NCBI GenBank assembly: GCA_028821195.1
Contig: JAPPHB010000083.1
Span: 1-64,000 of the forward strand
Reading direction: 5' to 3'
Source: Gammaproteobacteria bacterium
GTDB taxonomy: Bacteria > Gemmatimonadota > Gemmatimonadetes > Longimicrobiales > Gaopeijiaceae
DNA: 64,000 nucleotides
Shown here: positions 62,287-64,000 of the stretch, in pieces
Numbering within the stretch: the stretch's first letter is position 1
Layout of the letters: every line of letters begins with the position of its first letter
Made by a program: the position numbers and the translations under genes
The notes under the pieces: generated by a model
Database searches by the model: none
Told to the model about the DNA's origin: nothing
Seen by the model: only the letters and a program-made list of their open reading frames with translations

Positions 62287-63999
62287 CTATTGGAAGGCCA
62301 GCGGAAGCTGCGTCTGGTTCGCAGCCTCCTCCTGGGCCCGGAAGACCTCCCGGCGGCGATCGACGATGTTGGCGCGCTCACGCAGGCTGGTGATCCACTG
62401 GTCCAGCCTCTGTTGGCCCAGCGTGCCTCCGATCATCGCGCGCTGAACCACCTTCTGCTCCTCCCACGTGGTGCTGTCGGCGGGAATCCGCTCCGTCAAC
62501 TCGATGACGAAGGCGCGTCCGTTGGCCTCCACGACGCCGCTCAGCTGGTCCGGCTCCAGCCCGAATGCGGTGCCGATGACCGCGTTCTGCCGACCGAGTC
62601 CGGGCACGAAATCGCTGCGTGAGAACGGAGGGGACTCCTCGATCTCGGCCTCCAGGCGCTCGGCGATCTGCTCCAGGGTGCCCCCGTCCCGCGCGGCGTC
62701 TTCCGCCTGCGCCAGAGCACGCTCGAGCTTCCTTTCCAGCCGCAGGGTTCGCTCTATGGCTGCGCGCGCCTGTTCGAGCGGCAGAACCCCCTCCGGTTCA
62801 CGGCCGACCAGCTCCAGCGCGTAGAAGGCCTCGGCGTTCTCGAAGACGGGGCTGACGTCTCCTTCCTCCGCTTCCTCGAACGCCCACTCCGACCCCTCGC
62901 GCACCTGGCCCGCGCCCAGTACGAAGGGGAACTCCTCGGTGATGTCGACGGGGTTGGCCTCCAGGCCCAGCTCGGCCGCTGCTTCCCTGAGGGGAAGGTT
63001 TTCGCCCAGCACTTCGAGGGAGTCGGCCGTGGTCAGCAGATCGATTTCGGAGGCGTCGGTACGCTCCACGGGCACCAGGATGTGACGCGCGCTCACGGAG
63101 TCCGCGGTACGCGAGGTCACCTCGATGAGGTGCCATCCGAACTGCGTGGCGACCGGCTCGGTAACCGTTTCCAGAGGCGCGCTGAACGCCGCCGAATCGA
63201 GTTCCGGCACCATCATCCCCCGGGGGAAGGTTCCCAGGTCTCCGCCCAGGGCGGCCGAACCCTCGTCCACCGATTCCGCCGCCGCCAGCTCGGCAAAGTC
63301 GGCCCCATCGAGGATCTCCCGGCGGATCTCCTCGGCGCGCTCGCGCGCTGCGGCCGTGTCGGCGGCGTTGGGATCCTTGTCGAGCACGACCGCGACCACG
63401 GTAGCCCTCGGGGGCACCGCGAACTCGTCACGGTTCTCCCTGTAGTACGCGGCGACTTCCGCATCGGAAACCTCGACCTCGTCATCGCCGATGCGCGTCG
63501 CCGGATCGAGCGACAGGTAGCGGACTTCGACCTGTTCGTTCTCGTCCCTGTACGCCGACCAGAGGGCCGCGTCCGGGAGGTAGATGCCCGTGCTCAGCTG
63601 CCGCAGGAGCTTCGTGCGGGGGATGATGTCGCGGTAGTAGGCTTCGAGTTCCAGCAGGGCGATCTCCGACGCGGTGGCAAGGTAGTCCTGATACTTCTGC
63701 ATGTCGAAGACGCCTTCGGTCTGAAAGCCCTCGAGCGCCTGGAACTGCGGCGGAGGGCTGAAGCGCGCCGCCTGGCGGACTTCGTCGTCGCTCACCCGGA
63801 TGCCGCGCCGCTGGAGTTCGCGCTGGATCAGGATCTGGGTCACGACCTCGTCGAAGGCCGCATCCTCGATTTCGAGGTTCTGGTCGGACGTGATCGCCTC
63901 TTCCTGGGCCAGTTGCGTCTGCTCGTAGAGGTTGCGATAGGCGAACTGGTACTGTTCGTACATGACCGGCACGCCATCGACCTCACCCAGCTCGCTCAA
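62287..63999 (-). CDS. PpiD/SurA-like periplasmic peptidyl-prolyl isomerase, partial
   Basis: Predicted inner-membrane-anchored chaperone with a parvulin domain that helps fold outer-membrane proteins. The frame is open for 570 codons and runs off the window, so the N-terminus and its membrane anchor are missing. The visible start GEVDGVPVMYEQYQFAYRNL is the usual SurA-N/PpiD beginning after the anchor. A parvulin-like domain (about 190-310) has ADFAELAAAESVDEGSAALG, GDLGTFPRGMMVPELDSAAF and TQFGWHLIEV. A second, less conserved domain follows. The protein is strongly acidic. PpiD fits better than SurA on length and layout. Confidence 0.85.
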   Translation of the reverse strand: MSELGEVDGVPVMYEQYQFAYRNLYEQTQLAQEEAITSDQNLEIEDAAFDEVVTQILIQRELQRRGIRVSDDEVRQAARFSPPPQFQALEGFQTEGVFDMQKYQDYLATASEIALLELEAYYRDIIPRTKLLRQLSTGIYLPDAALWSAYRDENEQVEVRYLSLDPATRIGDDEVEVSDAEVAAYYRENRDEFAVPPRATVVAVVLDKDPNAADTAAARERAEEIRREILDGADFAELAAAESVDEGSAALGGDLGTFPRGMMVPELDSAAFSAPLETVTEPVATQFGWHLIEVTSRTADSVSARHILVPVERTDASEIDLLTTADSLEVLGENLPLREAAAELGLEANPVDITEEFPFVLGAGQVREGSEWAFEEAEEGDVSPVFENAEAFYALELVGREPEGVLPLEQARAAIERTLRLERKLERALAQAEDAARDGGTLEQIAERLEAEIEESPPFSRSDFVPGLGRQNAVIGTAFGLEPDQLSGVVEANGRAFVIELTERIPADSTTWEEQKVVQRAMIGGTLGQQRLDQWITSLRERANIVDRRREVFRAQEEAANQTQLPLAFQ

Positions 64000-64000
64000 C

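Overview
This is a GC-rich chromosomal window from a Gram-negative (diderm) bacterium. Outer-membrane genes (LptD-like, BamD, the Tol-Pal set) sit next to the core translation genes. Gene order, high GC, a long SecA and a small DUF4321-like membrane protein fit Gemmatimonadota or a close relative, but that placement is inference. There are no rRNA genes, insertion sequences, prophage genes or CRISPR arrays. Almost everything is on the + strand. No gene-free gap exceeds 300 bases; the longest are about 180-200 bases (1-197, 4991-5186, 13743-13924, 14771-14967), and the structure seen in them is listed.

Region 1 (1-33 kb) is one giant translation/transcription cluster: tRNA-Tyr, tRNA-Gly, tRNA-Thr, tuf, rpmG, secE, nusG, rplKAJL, rpoBC, rpsLG, fusA, then the S10, spc and alpha operons in canonical order (rpsJ to rplQ, with secY, adk and map). 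All units are tightly packed, many by ATGA/TGATG/GTGA overlaps. Departures from the textbook order: no tuf after fusA, no rpsN between rplE and rpsH, no infA between map and rpmJ. The cluster ends with an unknown membrane-anchored protein (32248-32832) and the only convincing intrinsic terminator in the window (32837-32862). Ribosomal protein S12 carries Arg at position 88, the Lys-to-Arg change linked to streptomycin resistance in other bacteria.

Region 2 (33-48 kb) is mixed housekeeping: rpmB, a UDP-GlcNAc-type dehydrogenase and a DegT-family sugar aminotransferase flanking a TPR protein (nucleotide-sugar synthesis for surface glycans), bamD-nadD-secA, radC, a bifunctional (p)ppGpp synthase/hydrolase, uvrB, and tsaE-tsaB (t6A tRNA modification).

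Region 3 (48-64 kb) is an envelope block: tolQ-tolR-(TonB/TolA-like)-tolB-pal-cpoB, nrdR, tatC, an LptD-like barrel, an FN3 lipoprotein, ftcD-TPR-polyprenyl diphosphate synthase, a DUF4321-like protein, tatA, and on the opposite strand a truncated PpiD-like periplasmic foldase running off the window end.

Main points for follow-up: the unknown gene ending the ribosomal cluster; S12 Arg88 and an in-frame upstream S12 start; the missing rpsN and infA; a recurring GTCCGTGGAT-type intergenic motif; a near-consensus promoter placed so that ftcD mRNA should be leaderless; and a perfect 14-bp palindrome upstream of rpoB. No wholly new multi-gene system is evident.
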